Assembly (NCBI GenBank): GCA_021741145.1
Contig: JAIOYK010000035.1
Coordinates: 1 to 59,311, forward strand
Direction of reading: 5' to 3'
From: Rhodospirillum sp.
GTDB lineage: Bacteria; Pseudomonadota; Alphaproteobacteria; Rhodospirillales; Rhodospirillaceae
DNA length: 59,311 nucleotides
Shown here: positions 15,630 to 24,416 of the stretch, piece by piece
Position numbering within the stretch: the stretch's first letter is position 1
How the letters are laid out: each line of letters starts with the position of its first letter
Notes under the pieces: generated by a model
What the model was told of the DNA's origin: nothing
Databases searched by the model: none
Seen by the model: only the letters and a program-made list of their open reading frames with translations
Made by a program: the position numbers and the translations under genes

Positions 15630-16220
15630 ATGGCACGGAAAGACGACATCATCGGCGAAGGAACCGCCGACCCCATGGGCTTCAGTCCCCGGGGCGGCGC
15701 GGTGGAACCCGATCCTCCCTTCCGGATGGCCGACTGGCCCTTCTATTGGATCACCCGGGTGACCGGCCGGTATTTCCAGAACATCGAATTCGCGCTGAAG
15801 CCGATTGGTTTGGATGTGCCCCGCTGGCGGGTCCTGATGGCGCTCTACGAGCGGAAGACGGCAAGTGTCAGCGAGATCGCGGACCACGCCATCACCAAGC
15901 TTTCGACCATGACCAAGATCATTCAGCGCATGCAGCTCGACGGATTGGTCACCTGCCGCCCCAGCGAGACGGACGCCCGGGTCACGGAGGTCACCTTGAC
16001 CGACCGGGGGCAGGAGGCAAGGCGCCGGGCCTGGCGGGAGGTGAAGGTCATCTATTCCCGCGCGTTCACGGGATTGGACCACCCCGATATCGCGGTCATC
16101 AACGGTTTGCTCGAAACCGTCTTCCATAATCTCCATCCCTCCGGTCATTGGGACCACGCTTCCCTCAAGACGCCGAAGGCGGCGCGGCGGAAGACCCGAG
16201 AGAGTGAAATCCCCGATTGA
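15630..16220 (+). CDS. MarR-family regulator (IacR-like paralogue 1)
   Basis: This 196-residue protein has the MarR winged helix: FYWITR at the N-terminal dimer helix, GLDVPRWRVLMAL, then the recognition region TKLSTMTKIIQRMQLDGL and a DARVTEVTLTDRG wing. It is clearly paralogous to the MarR protein at 27366. MarR proteins control iac and iad clusters, usually as repressors released by the aromatic ligand. It is divergent from the TRAP-1/iacI operon. The ATG at 15630 is preferred; the frame is open back to 15453 but with non-family sequence. Its 3' end overlaps the iacG 3' end by 56 bp, tail to tail. Confidence 0.85.
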   Translation: MARKDDIIGEGTADPMGFSPRGGAVEPDPPFRMADWPFYWITRVTGRYFQNIEFALKPIGLDVPRWRVLMALYERKTASVSEIADHAITKLSTMTKIIQRMQLDGLVTCRPSETDARVTEVTLTDRGQEARRRAWREVKVIYSRAFTGLDHPDIAVINGLLETVFHNLHPSGHWDHASLKTPKAARRKTRESEIPD

Positions 16221-16671
16221 AGTAGACGAGACCCTCGGCCTCTCGCGCCAACCGGGTGCCGATCACGGCGCCAAACAGGACGCTATGGGTGCCCGCCTCG
16301 GTCACTTGGTCGAGGCGACAATCCAGGGCCACGGTCGCGGCCTCGAGTACGGGGGCGCCGCTCGACAGGGTCGACCAGACCGCGGTGGCGAAGCGCTCTT
16401 CCGGCGGCAGTTTTCCGGCGAAGGCCATCGCCAGATCCCGGTGCTCCGGGGCCAGGACGTTGACGCAGAACACGCCATTGTCCTTGAAAATCTGGTGGGC
16501 GCCCGACGCCCGGTTGACACAGACCAGAACCGTGGGCGGCGAGTCCGTGACGCTGCAGACGGCCGACGCGGTGATGCCGTGGCGGCCCGCGGAACCGTCG
16601 GTGGTCACGAGGGTGACCGCGGCGCCCAATCGGCTCATGGCGGCGCGGAACTCTTCCTGGCTAACGGTCAT
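16165..16671 (-). CDS. iacG: Flavin reductase, IacG-like
   Basis: This 168-residue protein is of the HpaC/RutF flavin-reductase family: AAVTLVTTDG at the start, GITASAVCSVTDSPPTVLVCVN as the flavin-binding stretch, and GTHSVLFGAVI at the end. It supplies reduced flavin to a partner monooxygenase, here expected to be IacA. It ends the operon iacA-iacB-iacE-iacG. The ATG at 16671 fits the family N terminus; longer forms to 16827 would overlap the upstream gene. The call of family is strong; the name rests on neighbours. Confidence 0.85.
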   Translation of the reverse strand: MTVSQEEFRAAMSRLGAAVTLVTTDGSAGRHGITASAVCSVTDSPPTVLVCVNRASGAHQIFKDNGVFCVNVLAPEHRDLAMAFAGKLPPEERFATAVWSTLSSGAPVLEAATVALDCRLDQVTEAGTHSVLFGAVIGTRLAREAEGLVYFNRGFHSLGSSAAPPSAS

Positions 16672-16717
16672 CGGAGACTTCTTTCTTCCGGGGGATAAAA
16701 AGGTGAGCGCGGGGTCA

Positions 16718-17494
16718 TCAGCGCATGAACAGGCCGCCGTTGATGTCCCAGGTGGCGCCGGTGACGAAGCCGGCGTCCGGTCCGGCCAGTTGGGCGACCA
16801 TGCGGGCGACGAAAGTCGGATCCCCAAGGGTTCCCACCGGGATGTTCTGGATCAGGCCGGGAAGCCTGTCCTCGGGGACGGTGCGGCGGACGGAGGGCAG
16901 GTCCAGGGGACCCGGGGCGATGGCGTTGACCGTGACTCCATGGGCGGCCAAATCCCGGGCGAAGACCTTGGTCAGCGTGATGATCCCGCCCTTTGAAATG
17001 GCGTAATGGGCGCCCGTGGCCGTGCCGCCATTCTGTCCCGCGAGGGAGGCCATGTTGACGATCCGCCCGTATCCCCTGTCCCGGAAATAGCGACCGAACA
17101 CCTGACAGCCAAGGAACGTACCACGCAGGTTCACGGCCAGGACCGCGTCGAATTCCTCCGGCGGAATGTCCAGCACGGGGCGGGCCACGGTCATGGCGGC
17201 GTTGTTCACCAAGGCCCGCGCGCCGCCCCACAGATCGGCCATGAGGACGAGGGCGTCCTCGAACGAGGCCTGTTCGCGCGCGTCGAAGGCCAGGGCATGG
17301 GCCGTTTTCCCGACAGGATCCAGATCGGAGGCCACGGCCTGGGCGGCCGTCAGGTCCAGGTCGCCGATGGCGACCTGGAATCCGGCGGCATGGAGGGCCC
17401 GGGACACGGCCTCTCCCAAGCCATGGCCGCCACCGGTTACGAGAACGGCGTGGGGCTGGGGAGGCGGCGAGGCGTGGGTCGAGGGGTGGGACAT
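16718..17494 (-). CDS. iacE: Short-chain dehydrogenase/reductase, IacE-like
   Basis: This 258-residue SDR has the TGGGHGLG dinucleotide motif near residue 20, NNAAM, a catalytic Ser in MASLAG, and YAISK as the YxxxK pair. In published iac work IacE acts with IacA in the early oxidation of indole-3-acetate to a dioxindole-type product. It lies 28 bp downstream of iacB and 46 bp upstream of iacG in the same operon. The SDR call is certain; the specific step is from the iac literature and context. Confidence 0.85.
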   Translation of the reverse strand: MSHPSTHASPPPQPHAVLVTGGGHGLGEAVSRALHAAGFQVAIGDLDLTAAQAVASDLDPVGKTAHALAFDAREQASFEDALVLMADLWGGARALVNNAAMTVARPVLDIPPEEFDAVLAVNLRGTFLGCQVFGRYFRDRGYGRIVNMASLAGQNGGTATGAHYAISKGGIITLTKVFARDLAAHGVTVNAIAPGPLDLPSVRRTVPEDRLPGLIQNIPVGTLGDPTFVARMVAQLAGPDAGFVTGATWDINGGLFMR

Positions 17495-17522
17495 TGGTCT
17501 TCTCCTGGTCCGGTCCGGTGGC

Positions 17523-17885
17523 TTAATCGGGGATCACCAGTTCGCGGCCCAGGCGGGCCTCGACGCGGCAGTACTTCCACAGCCGGTACTCCCCCACGGG
17601 CGTGGCGCGGAACAGGTTGCAGGCGGCGACGGCGGTGTCGCGGTCGGGGATGTCGGCCATGATGTAGCAGGTCCAGGGCCAGCCATTGGGGGAGGTCCCC
17701 ACCATGGTCTCGTCATCGTCCAGGGTGCCCAGGACGGTCACCCCGGGCAATTTGGCGATACCGCTCATCATGGCGCTGAAGGCCTGCCAGACGGTGCCGA
17801 TCTCGGTTGCGGGCAGGTCGAAGAAATTCTGCTGCACGGCGATGCAGAAAAGGGCTCGGATTTTCTTGGGGGAGTCGCTGCTCAT
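17523..17885 (-). CDS. iacB: IacB-like small protein
   Basis: This 120-residue soluble protein has no signal or membrane segment and conserved-looking stretches IRALFCIAVQQNFFDLP and EYRLWKYCRVEARLGRELVIPD. Size and position, between an IacA-type flavoprotein and the IacE-type SDR, match IacB of characterised clusters, whose exact role is not settled. The sequence suggests a dimeric alpha/beta-barrel type fold. The start ATG is at 17885. The assignment is mainly by context. Confidence 0.65.
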   Translation of the reverse strand: MSSDSPKKIRALFCIAVQQNFFDLPATEIGTVWQAFSAMMSGIAKLPGVTVLGTLDDDETMVGTSPNGWPWTCYIMADIPDRDTAVAACNLFRATPVGEYRLWKYCRVEARLGRELVIPD

Positions 17886-17931
17886 GGGATCATGGTCCTA
17901 TCGATGTCTTGGAAAAGGGGGCGCGGCGAGA

Positions 17932-19089
17932 TCAGGGATAACCGGGCTGGGAGGGAAGGTTCAGGAGGACCTGTCCCGCGCTCTGCCAGGTTCCCTCGCC
18001 CAGGAAGGCGTGTTGGGCGACCACCGTGGCGTCATTCAGCAGACGCAGCAAGGGATGGCCCACCATGATGCTGGGGGTCCCCGCCAGGGCGAAGGCGGAT
18101 CGGGTGACCTCGGCCCCCACATGGGCGGCGTTGGTGGCGGCCAACCGCAGGGCGCCGGTCTGTTGTCTGGTCAGGTCATCGCCCCGGGTCAGGACCTCCC
18201 AGGCCTCGTCCGTGGCTTCGTAGAAAAAGGCGCGGGCGGCGCGCAGGTTGGCCTCGGCCTTCGCCAGACCCGACTGGACGTAGGCCCGGTTGGCGAGGCC
18301 CGGGGCGCCGGTGATCCCGGGACGGGGGTCCGCTTGCTCGGCGAAGGTGTCCAAGGCGGCGCGGGCCACGCCCAGGCCGACCACGGCCAAGACCTGGGCG
18401 GCGAGGGCCAGGGCGGGATAGCGATAGATCGGCTGGTCCAGGTTGGGCTTGCCACCGCGGATGAAGGTCCAGTCCTCGGGCACCACCACGTTCTCGACGA
18501 CCAGATCATGGCTGCCGGTGGCGACCATGCCCATGACGTCCCAATTCGGCTCGATGCGCACCTTGTCGGCGGGCAGGACGGCCATCCGGGGCAGGCCGCC
18601 GGTGTCGCCGCCGGGGACGACGATCCCCACGCCGATGACAGAGGCCCCCATGCAACCGCTGCCGTACTTCCAGCGGCCATTGATCAGATACCCCCCCTCC
18701 ACGGGTTTGGCCACCTGGGCCGGGAACAGGCCCCCGGCGAAGACCGTGTCGGGCGAGGCGCCGTAGATTTCGCGGAAGGTGGCGACGGGCAGGGCGGCGA
18801 GGTAGGCCGCGGAGACGCCGAAGCTGGCCACCCATCCGGTGGATCCGTCGGCGATGGAGATCTCCTCGATCAGGCGGCAGAAGGCGGAGGGGGAAAGCGC
18901 GTCCCCCCCCAACTCGGTGGGGACGAAGGCGCGATAAACGCCAAGGGCTTGCAGCTTCTGGATAATGTCCTGGGACACATGTTGCTGGGCCTCGAACTCG
19001 CCGCGGCGGGCGCGGATTTCCTCGAGAACGGCGGCTTTCTCGGTGGAACCGGACGGGACTGGCGCGAGGGGGGCGGCCTGGGCACTCAT
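17932..19089 (-). CDS. iacA: Acyl-CoA-dehydrogenase-fold flavin monooxygenase, IacA-like
   Basis: This 385-residue protein of the acyl-CoA dehydrogenase fold is the subgroup used as two-component flavin monooxygenases (HpaB/DszC-like, Group D). It has an FVPTELGGDALSP segment and a LINGRWKYGSGCMGA segment where flavin binds, and the helical C-terminal domain lacks the catalytic Glu context of true dehydrogenases. IacA performs the first oxidation of indole-3-acetate with reduced flavin from IacG. It leads the minus-strand operon iacA-B-E-G; its start ATG is at 19089. An FNR/FixK-type box lies 330 bp upstream. Confidence 0.85.
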   Translation of the reverse strand: MSAQAAPLAPVPSGSTEKAAVLEEIRARRGEFEAQQHVSQDIIQKLQALGVYRAFVPTELGGDALSPSAFCRLIEEISIADGSTGWVASFGVSAAYLAALPVATFREIYGASPDTVFAGGLFPAQVAKPVEGGYLINGRWKYGSGCMGASVIGVGIVVPGGDTGGLPRMAVLPADKVRIEPNWDVMGMVATGSHDLVVENVVVPEDWTFIRGGKPNLDQPIYRYPALALAAQVLAVVGLGVARAALDTFAEQADPRPGITGAPGLANRAYVQSGLAKAEANLRAARAFFYEATDEAWEVLTRGDDLTRQQTGALRLAATNAAHVGAEVTRSAFALAGTPSIMVGHPLLRLLNDATVVAQHAFLGEGTWQSAGQVLLNLPSQPGYP

Positions 19090-19418
19090 GGTGTTCTCCT
19101 CACCTGGTGTCGTTCCGCGCGGAAGGGCGCGCCCACCCCGTCGGGGGATCGGGCGTCGCGCTCCCGTTGGGAAACCGGGGCGCGGGAAGAGGGGGCGGAC
19201 ATTGGGTTCGATCCCATGACGGGGACCGGTTCCCGGAAGGGGGATGTCCTTGCACTCTTCCCTTCGTTGAAAAAGGGGGGCGAACCCGGCGGACCCCGAT
19301 GGATCCCTTCGCGGCGGGTCAATAAAACCTGCCGTGAAAATGGGCGCGCTTGAATTCGTGCTCGTCTTGTAAGCAGGTCAACCTTGAGGGATGAAACGTG
19401 AAAAGTGAAGTATTTTTT

Positions 19419-19432
19419 TTGACGTGGATCAA
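19419..19432. promoter_or_regulatory. FNR/FixK-type box upstream of iacA
   Basis: TTGACGTGGATCAA matches the TTGAY-N4-RTCAA consensus of FNR/FixK-type CRP-FNR regulators at all symmetric positions. It lies 330 bp upstream of the iacA start. Such sites normally give low-oxygen control; function here is inferred. Confidence 0.5.
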
Positions 19433-19484
19433 CGGTTTCATTCGCGAGTGCGTGGCGCGTTGATTGAAATTTCCAGTATTAAAT

Positions 19485-19497
19485 TGAAATGATTTCA
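19485..19497. promoter_or_regulatory. 13-bp palindrome TGAAAT-G-ATTTCA
   Basis: A perfect inverted repeat in the AT-rich iacA upstream region, 54 bp from the FNR-type box. It could be a repressor site. No second copy was noticed in the other iac promoters. Confidence 0.25.
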
Positions 19498-19566
19498 GAA
19501 ATTTTATGTTGCAATGCCGTTGGTTGGCCGAAAAAAAGTACCAAACCAACGGAATTGGCGCGGGCG

Positions 19567-19594
19567 AAATGGCGGCTTTCCAAAGCCGCCATTT
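19567..19594 (-). terminator. Perfect 13-bp hairpin after the TRAP-2 operon
   Basis: Bases 19567-19579 and 19582-19594 are perfect inverted repeats (aaatggcggcttt) around CC. The hairpin lies 73 bp downstream of the TRAP-2 dctM stop on the minus strand. A/T at the stem ends makes it usable in either direction. It is most likely the transcription terminator. Confidence 0.65.
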
Positions 19595-19666
19595 TACAAA
19601 ATAGCATCGATTCTGAAAAAACCCGAGAATCGAGTCGCTCCAGTTCGGTTCCATCGATGGGTCCCT

Positions 19667-21022
19667 TCAGCCGGACACCCTGGGAAGCCAAAGGGCCAGG
19701 GAGGGAAACAGCCAGAGCAGAGCCACGGCCAGCACCTGCAACCCGACAAAGGGGATGATCCCCTTATAGACTTGGCTGGTCCGCGTTCCCGGTGGGGCGG
19801 TCCATTTGACGTAGAAGAGCGCCATGCCCACGGGGGGCGTCAGGAAAGAGGTTTGCAGCACCATCGCCAGCAGAATCGCCACCCAAAGGGGATCGAACCC
19901 CATGGCCGTGACCACGGGCACGGTCAGCGGAGCGATGATCAAAACGATTTCCATCCAGTCCAGGAAGAAGCCCAGCAGAAAGACGATGAGCAGCAGCAGG
20001 CCGAGGACCCCCTCCGGTGGCAAGGGCAGGCTCGTGAAGGCGGCCTCGATCACCTCGTCTCCCCCGTATCCACGCAGCACCACGGAAAAACAGGTGGCGC
20101 CGAAAATCAGGGCGTAGAGGAAGGCGCTGGTGTTCGCCGTGGCGAAACAGACGTCTTTCACGGTCTTCCAGCTCAGTTTGCGGTCCACCGCGGCGAGAAG
20201 GGACGCGCCGAGAGCACCAATGCCCGAGGCCTCCGTCGGCGAGGCGATACCCGCGAAAATGGAGCCCAGGACGGCGACCATCAACAGCAAGGGCAGGATG
20301 AGGGCGCGACCCACCTTGAGAAGAACCTTGGCGGTGCTGGCGCCCTCTTCCGGGGCTGGGGGTTTGGGGGCCATGTCCGGACGGGCGATGGCCAGGACAA
20401 CGACGAACAGCACATAAAGCCCCGCGAGCATCAGGCCGGGTAGCACGGCGGCCATGAACAGGTCGCCCACGGAAAGGCGCAACTGGTCACCCATGACGAT
20501 CAGCATGATCGATGGAGGAATGAGAATTCCCAGGCAGCCGGAGGAGGCCACCAACCCCAACGACAGGGAGAGGTTCGTTCCGCTCCGGGAGAGGGCGGGC
20601 AGGGCGACGGTGGCCAGCAGGATGACCGAGGCGCCGATGATGCCGGTGGAGGCCGCCAGGATCACGCCGATGAGCACGACGGCCAGGGCCATACCCCCGG
20701 GTACCCGCCGAAAGGCGAGGGAAAGGGCATCCAGCAACCGGTCGGCGATGCCCGAGCGGTCGAGCATGTAGCCCATGAAGACGAACATGGCCATGGGAAC
20801 CAGACTGTAGTTCGATACGGTGGAAAAGATCCGGTCCGTGGCGAAGCCCAGGAAGTTGGAGCCCACCGGCAGGCTGTCGATGCCCATCAGGGGCAAGGCG
20901 TCGCCCAACAGGGCGAAGAGCACACCCACGCCCCCCAGGACAAAGGCGACGGGATAGCCCGTGAACAACAGGGCCATGAAGCTGACGAACATCAGGGCGA
21001 CGAAAAGGATCTCGACGCTCAT
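19667..21022 (-). CDS. dctM: TRAP transporter large permease DctM (TRAP-2)
   Basis: This 451-residue membrane protein has about 12-13 helices and DctM signatures FTGYPVAFVLGGVG, SGCLGILIPPSIM and LTPPVGMALFY. It contains the ASTGIIGASVILL segment characteristic of the large-cavity DctM subgroup near predicted ion-binding loops. Its ATG at 21022 overlaps the dctQ stop (ATGA). It closes the TRAP-2 operon dctP-Q-M inserted between the two iac enzyme operons. The substrate is unknown; uptake of auxin or a related aromatic acid is inferred from location. Confidence 0.9.
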   Translation of the reverse strand: MSVEILFVALMFVSFMALLFTGYPVAFVLGGVGVLFALLGDALPLMGIDSLPVGSNFLGFATDRIFSTVSNYSLVPMAMFVFMGYMLDRSGIADRLLDALSLAFRRVPGGMALAVVLIGVILAASTGIIGASVILLATVALPALSRSGTNLSLSLGLVASSGCLGILIPPSIMLIVMGDQLRLSVGDLFMAAVLPGLMLAGLYVLFVVVLAIARPDMAPKPPAPEEGASTAKVLLKVGRALILPLLLMVAVLGSIFAGIASPTEASGIGALGASLLAAVDRKLSWKTVKDVCFATANTSAFLYALIFGATCFSVVLRGYGGDEVIEAAFTSLPLPPEGVLGLLLLIVFLLGFFLDWMEIVLIIAPLTVPVVTAMGFDPLWVAILLAMVLQTSFLTPPVGMALFYVKWTAPPGTRTSQVYKGIIPFVGLQVLAVALLWLFPSLALWLPRVSG

Positions 21023-21570
21023 GCCGGGTCCTCCCCGGGGGCGCCGGTGGGGGGTGGGGTGACACCCCGCAGGATCAGCAGGCTCCGGCCGATGGCCGAT
21101 AGGCCCTGAAAGCCGAGGAGAGCGAAGCCAAACGCCAGGAATCCCTTGATGACGTAGCGGGCGGGGAGGCCGCCGGGCATGGGGCTCCGCTCGTTCAGGG
21201 ACAGGGAATAGGTGAAGTTGTCCCAGGCGAAGACGCCAATGGCCACGACGAAGGGCAGCAACAGGAGCAGTCCCCCCAAGACCTCGACCCAGGCCTTCGT
21301 CCGGGCGCGGAAGCGGGCGTGGAAAATATCGACTCGCACATGGGAATCACCCAGATAGGCGAAGGCGAGGCAACAGAGCACAAGGAGGCCGTTGAGGTGC
21401 CACTGAAGTTCCTCCAACTCGATCAGACCGAGATTGAGGCCGTAGCGCAGGGCCACGTTGACGACGATGACACCCACCAAAACGGGCAGGAGGACCGATG
21501 CCCCCTTGCCGATGGTGGCCGTGGTCCGGTCGATGGACCGGACCACGCGCGCGAGAAATAGGTCGATCAT
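21019..21570 (-). CDS. dctQ: TRAP transporter small permease DctQ (TRAP-2)
   Basis: This 183-residue membrane protein has four predicted helices, with the ELEELQWHLNGLLVL motif typical of the DctQ subgroup paired with larger DctM proteins. Its start ATG at 21570 has GAAGGA 6 bp upstream. It overlaps dctM by 4 bp, which indicates translational coupling. Confidence 0.88.
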   Translation of the reverse strand: MIDLFLARVVRSIDRTTATIGKGASVLLPVLVGVIVVNVALRYGLNLGLIELEELQWHLNGLLVLCCLAFAYLGDSHVRVDIFHARFRARTKAWVEVLGGLLLLLPFVVAIGVFAWDNFTYSLSLNERSPMPGGLPARYVIKGFLAFGFALLGFQGLSAIGRSLLILRGVTPPPTGAPGEDPA

Positions 21571-21628
21571 GTATCCTTCGCGGATCGACCCGCCAGGGCC
21601 GATCCGGTCCCTGGTCAAGTGAGGAGAA

Positions 21629-22684
21629 TTATTGGATGCGCTGTCCAGCCCAGGCGGCATTGGCCGCCCGATAGGCCGACAGGGACTCCCAGGCCTTGGC
21701 GAATTCGGGGGTTTTCGCGGCCTGTTCGGTCATCACCTCCTCGGTGGTGGCCTTGAAAGCGGCCAGAACCTCCGGCGAGAAGGAGCGGATGTCCACGCCC
21801 GCGGCCTTGAACTGATCGATGGCCTGGGCGTTCTCGGCGAAGGTGGAGGTGACACCCCACATCATGGTCTCGCGGCAGGTGGTTTCGATCAGGGTCCTCT
21901 GAGCATCGGTCAGGGAGTCCCACTTGCGCCTGTTGATGATCAATTCGTTGATGGCCGCGGGCTGGTGCCAACCGGGCAGGTAGTAGTATTTGGCCACCTT
22001 GTCGAAGCCCACGGACTTGTCGATGGCGGGCATGGAGAACTCCGTGCCGTCGATCACGCCCCGTTCCAGGTTGGGGTAGATGTCCCCGCCCGCCAGCAGG
22101 ACGACCGACGCGCCGAGCTTCTGCATCACCTCGCCAGCCAATCCGGCGAAGCGGATTTTCAGGCCCTTCAGGTCGTCGACGCTGTCGATGGGCTTGTTGT
22201 ACCAGCCGCCCGCCTCGGGCTCCATCAAGCCGCAGGGGACGGTCATCACGCCTTCCTTGGCGTAGGTCTCGCGCCAGATGTCCAGGCCACCGCCGTTATA
22301 GATCCAGGCGAGGTATTCCACCGCGTCGGGGCCAAAGGGCACGCCGCCGAAGAGTTGTACGGCGGGGAACTTGCCCGCCACGTAGAGGGGGCTGGTGTAC
22401 CCGGCGTCCAGGGTGCCGCTCCGCACGGCGTCGAAGATCTCCAGGGAGGGAACCAGCTTGCCCGCGGAATAGAGCTTCACCTTGACCGAGCCATCGGAGG
22501 CCGCGTTCAGGGTGTCGGTGAAATGTTGGGCGTCCCGACCGCTGGCGGGCAGGGTCAGGGGCCAGGCACTTTGAATGTTCAGGGACACGGAGTCCGAGGC
22601 CCGGGCCATGGACAGGGTCAAGCCGCCCAGGGTGGCGGCGGTCAGGGCGACAGTGGCGAAGTGTTTGAAGGCGAAGGATCCCAT
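21629..22684 (-). CDS. dctP: TRAP transporter substrate-binding protein DctP (TRAP-2)
   Basis: This 351-residue protein has a signal peptide (KHFATVALTAATLGGLTLSMARA) and the longer DctP/DctP-7 type fold, with the GLKIRFAGLAGEVMQKLG and GDIYPNLERGVIDGTEF segments that line the ligand cleft. Its ATG at 22684 has CTGGAG upstream; the frame continues to 22741 without family similarity. Transcription probably starts within 22685-22967, where a TTGAA-N2-GTCAA site also found near iacR occurs. That shared site supports joint control with the iac genes. Confidence 0.9.
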   Translation of the reverse strand: MGSFAFKHFATVALTAATLGGLTLSMARASDSVSLNIQSAWPLTLPASGRDAQHFTDTLNAASDGSVKVKLYSAGKLVPSLEIFDAVRSGTLDAGYTSPLYVAGKFPAVQLFGGVPFGPDAVEYLAWIYNGGGLDIWRETYAKEGVMTVPCGLMEPEAGGWYNKPIDSVDDLKGLKIRFAGLAGEVMQKLGASVVLLAGGDIYPNLERGVIDGTEFSMPAIDKSVGFDKVAKYYYLPGWHQPAAINELIINRRKWDSLTDAQRTLIETTCRETMMWGVTSTFAENAQAIDQFKAAGVDIRSFSPEVLAAFKATTEEVMTEQAAKTPEFAKAWESLSAYRAANAAWAGQRIQ

Positions 22685-22831
22685 GGATGTCTCCAGTGAA
22701 AAAAAGGTGGTCGTGGTTCCGGCGACGTCTGGTCTGGCCAAGGGCCCTTCCGAGCGGCCTTGTCCCCCAAACCGAGCGAGCAGTCCCCCACTGGAATGCT
22801 CAACGACTGATCAAATCGTTTCACCAATCAC

Positions 22832-22843
22832 TTGAATTGTCAA
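22832..22843. promoter_or_regulatory. TTGAA-TT-GTCAA site upstream of TRAP-2
   Basis: This site shares the longer string AATCACTTGAA-N2-GTCAA with 27004-27015 in the iacH/iacR region. It is 148 bp before the TRAP-2 dctP start. It may be a binding site of the MarR/IacR regulators. Confidence 0.4.
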
Positions 22844-22967
22844 TTTTATGGGCATTGCGATAAATCCATAAAAATACTAAGGAATTAAGGCGGATGGGCA
22901 TGCGGAAAAGTCCCCCTTCGCCAACCGCGAAGGGGGAGGCAATGCCCTGAAAAAAGGGCGGTTCTCG

Positions 22968-23930
22968 TTAGACGTCGAGGACCAGGCGGGTGGATTTAGC
23001 CCGGGAGCAACAGGTGATGATCTGGTCGTTGTCTTCCCGCTCGTCCTCCGTCAGGAACTTGTCCTTATGGTCCGGTTCGCCCTCCAGCACGTCGCAAAGG
23101 CAGGTTCCGCAAACGCCTTGTTGGCAGGATTTGGGGATCTTGATCCCCGCCTTGCCCAGGGCGTCCAGGATGGTCTCGTCCGGTCCCACGGTGACGGTCA
23201 CGCCGCTTTGGGCGGCCACGACCTCGAAGGCGGCGCCATGGGTGTCCACCTTGGCGTTGAAGTACTCGAAGTGGATCCGGTCCTTGTCGAGCCCGGCGGC
23301 CTTGGCCCGGTCAATGACCCAATCCATGAATCCTCCGGGGCCACAGACATAGAGGTGGGTCTCCGGTCCCGCAGCCGTCAGGATGCCATCCGGCGCGAAG
23401 CGTTGGTCCGGTGATCCGTCGTCGCAATGCAGGTGGGTCTCGTCGGGAAAGGCGGTGGTCAGTTCCTCGAGGAAGGCCGCGCTCTCCCGGGTTCGGACGC
23501 AATAGTGCAGCTCGAAGGCCTGTCCCGCGGCCTTCAAGGCGTGGGCCATGGCGAGCATCGGCGTGATGCCGATGCCGCCCCCGGCCAGAACGCTATGCTT
23601 TGCGGTCTTGTCCAGGGGGAAGTGGTTGCGTGGCGCCGAGATTTGGGTTTCGAGCCCCTCGGTGAAGGTGGCGTGGACCGCTCGCGATCCCCCCCGGGAG
23701 GCGGGGTCGTCCAGAATTCCCAAGCGGTAGGACCTGGTTTCGCCAGGAACACCGCAAAGGGAATAGGGGCGGATCAGATCCCCGGCGATGGTCAGGTCCA
23801 GATGGGCCCCCGCTGTCCAGTCGGGCAGGGGGGTGCCGTCGCGGCGGGCCAGTTCGAGGACGGCGACGGCGCCCCCGGCCCGGTCGTCGCGACGGCGGAC
23901 CACGACGTCGATGGCTTCGCTCCCCTCCAT
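22968..23930 (-). CDS. iacF: Rieske dioxygenase reductase component, IacF-like
   Basis: This 320-residue phthalate-dioxygenase-reductase/VanB-type protein has RPYSLCG for FMN binding, GGGIGITPML and CGPGGFM for NADH, and a C-terminal plant-type [2Fe-2S] with CQQGVCGTC and a distal Cys. It delivers NADH electrons to the Rieske oxygenase encoded by iacC/iacD. Its ATG overlaps the iacD stop by one base (TGATG). It ends the operon iacH-C-D-F. The name is by cluster position; the biochemistry of the family is well established. Confidence 0.85.
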   Translation of the reverse strand: MEGSEAIDVVVRRRDDRAGGAVAVLELARRDGTPLPDWTAGAHLDLTIAGDLIRPYSLCGVPGETRSYRLGILDDPASRGGSRAVHATFTEGLETQISAPRNHFPLDKTAKHSVLAGGGIGITPMLAMAHALKAAGQAFELHYCVRTRESAAFLEELTTAFPDETHLHCDDGSPDQRFAPDGILTAAGPETHLYVCGPGGFMDWVIDRAKAAGLDKDRIHFEYFNAKVDTHGAAFEVVAAQSGVTVTVGPDETILDALGKAGIKIPKSCQQGVCGTCLCDVLEGEPDHKDKFLTEDEREDNDQIITCCSRAKSTRLVLDV

Positions 23931-24403
23931 CAGAGGATATATCCGATGCTGGACAGGTGGTGGTCGGCGTTGAGCAGGCGCACCACCTTCTCGACCATGC
24001 GGAAGCCTTCCCCCTCGCGGCGCAGCTTATAGGTCACGTCGGACGGATAGGTGCGCAGGTTGCCGTGGCGGTTCTCGCTGAGCAATTGGGCGCAGCGCAC
24101 GGTGACCACGCCGTCCGCGTCGGACAGGATCCGGAAGCGGCTGGGCGCGCGCACGGTCTTGGGCGTGGTTTGGGTGGAGACGGCCTCGCCACTGATCAGG
24201 CGGTTCACGCGCAGGCGGCGCATGGTGGCGTTGTCATAGGCGAAGTTCAGGCTGTTGGCGTAGTCCTCGGTCTCGGTGTCGATGGGAACGACATAGCTGC
24301 CGTCCTCGTCCCAGAGGTCCAACCAAGCTTGGTAGTCCTGGAAGTCCAGCATGTCCGCCTCGGTATTGATGAAGGCGGTGACGGCGTTCAAGGTCGCGTT
24401 CAT
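23930..24403 (-). CDS. iacD: Ring-hydroxylating dioxygenase beta subunit, IacD-like
   Basis: This 157-residue cone-fold (NTF2-like) small subunit of the ring-hydroxylating oxygenase family has LDFQDYQAWLDLWDEDGSYVVP near the start, RRLRVNRLISGEAVS mid-protein and VRLLNADHHLSSIGYIL at the C terminus. It has no catalytic cofactor and stabilises the alpha subunit. It starts 13 bp after the iacC stop. Confidence 0.88.
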   Translation of the reverse strand: MNATLNAVTAFINTEADMLDFQDYQAWLDLWDEDGSYVVPIDTETEDYANSLNFAYDNATMRRLRVNRLISGEAVSTQTTPKTVRAPSRFRILSDADGVVTVRCAQLLSENRHGNLRTYPSDVTYKLRREGEGFRMVEKVVRLLNADHHLSSIGYIL

Positions 24404-24416
24404 GGGGTTCGGCTCC

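Larger units (their letters stand above)
19090..19666. other. Intergenic region between TRAP-2 and iacA
   Basis: No gene is supported here. The region holds the presumed iacA promoter, an FNR/FixK-type box (19419-19432), a perfect TGAAAT-G-ATTTCA palindrome (19485-19497) and a strong hairpin (19567-19594). The part from about 19380 to 19620 is notably AT-rich compared with its neighbours. Confidence 0.6.

Noticed and set aside
22832-22843. TTGAATTGTCAA considered as an FNR box
   Set aside because: The half-sites are 4 bp apart within TTGA/TCAA, 2 bp too close for TTGAT-N4-ATCAA.
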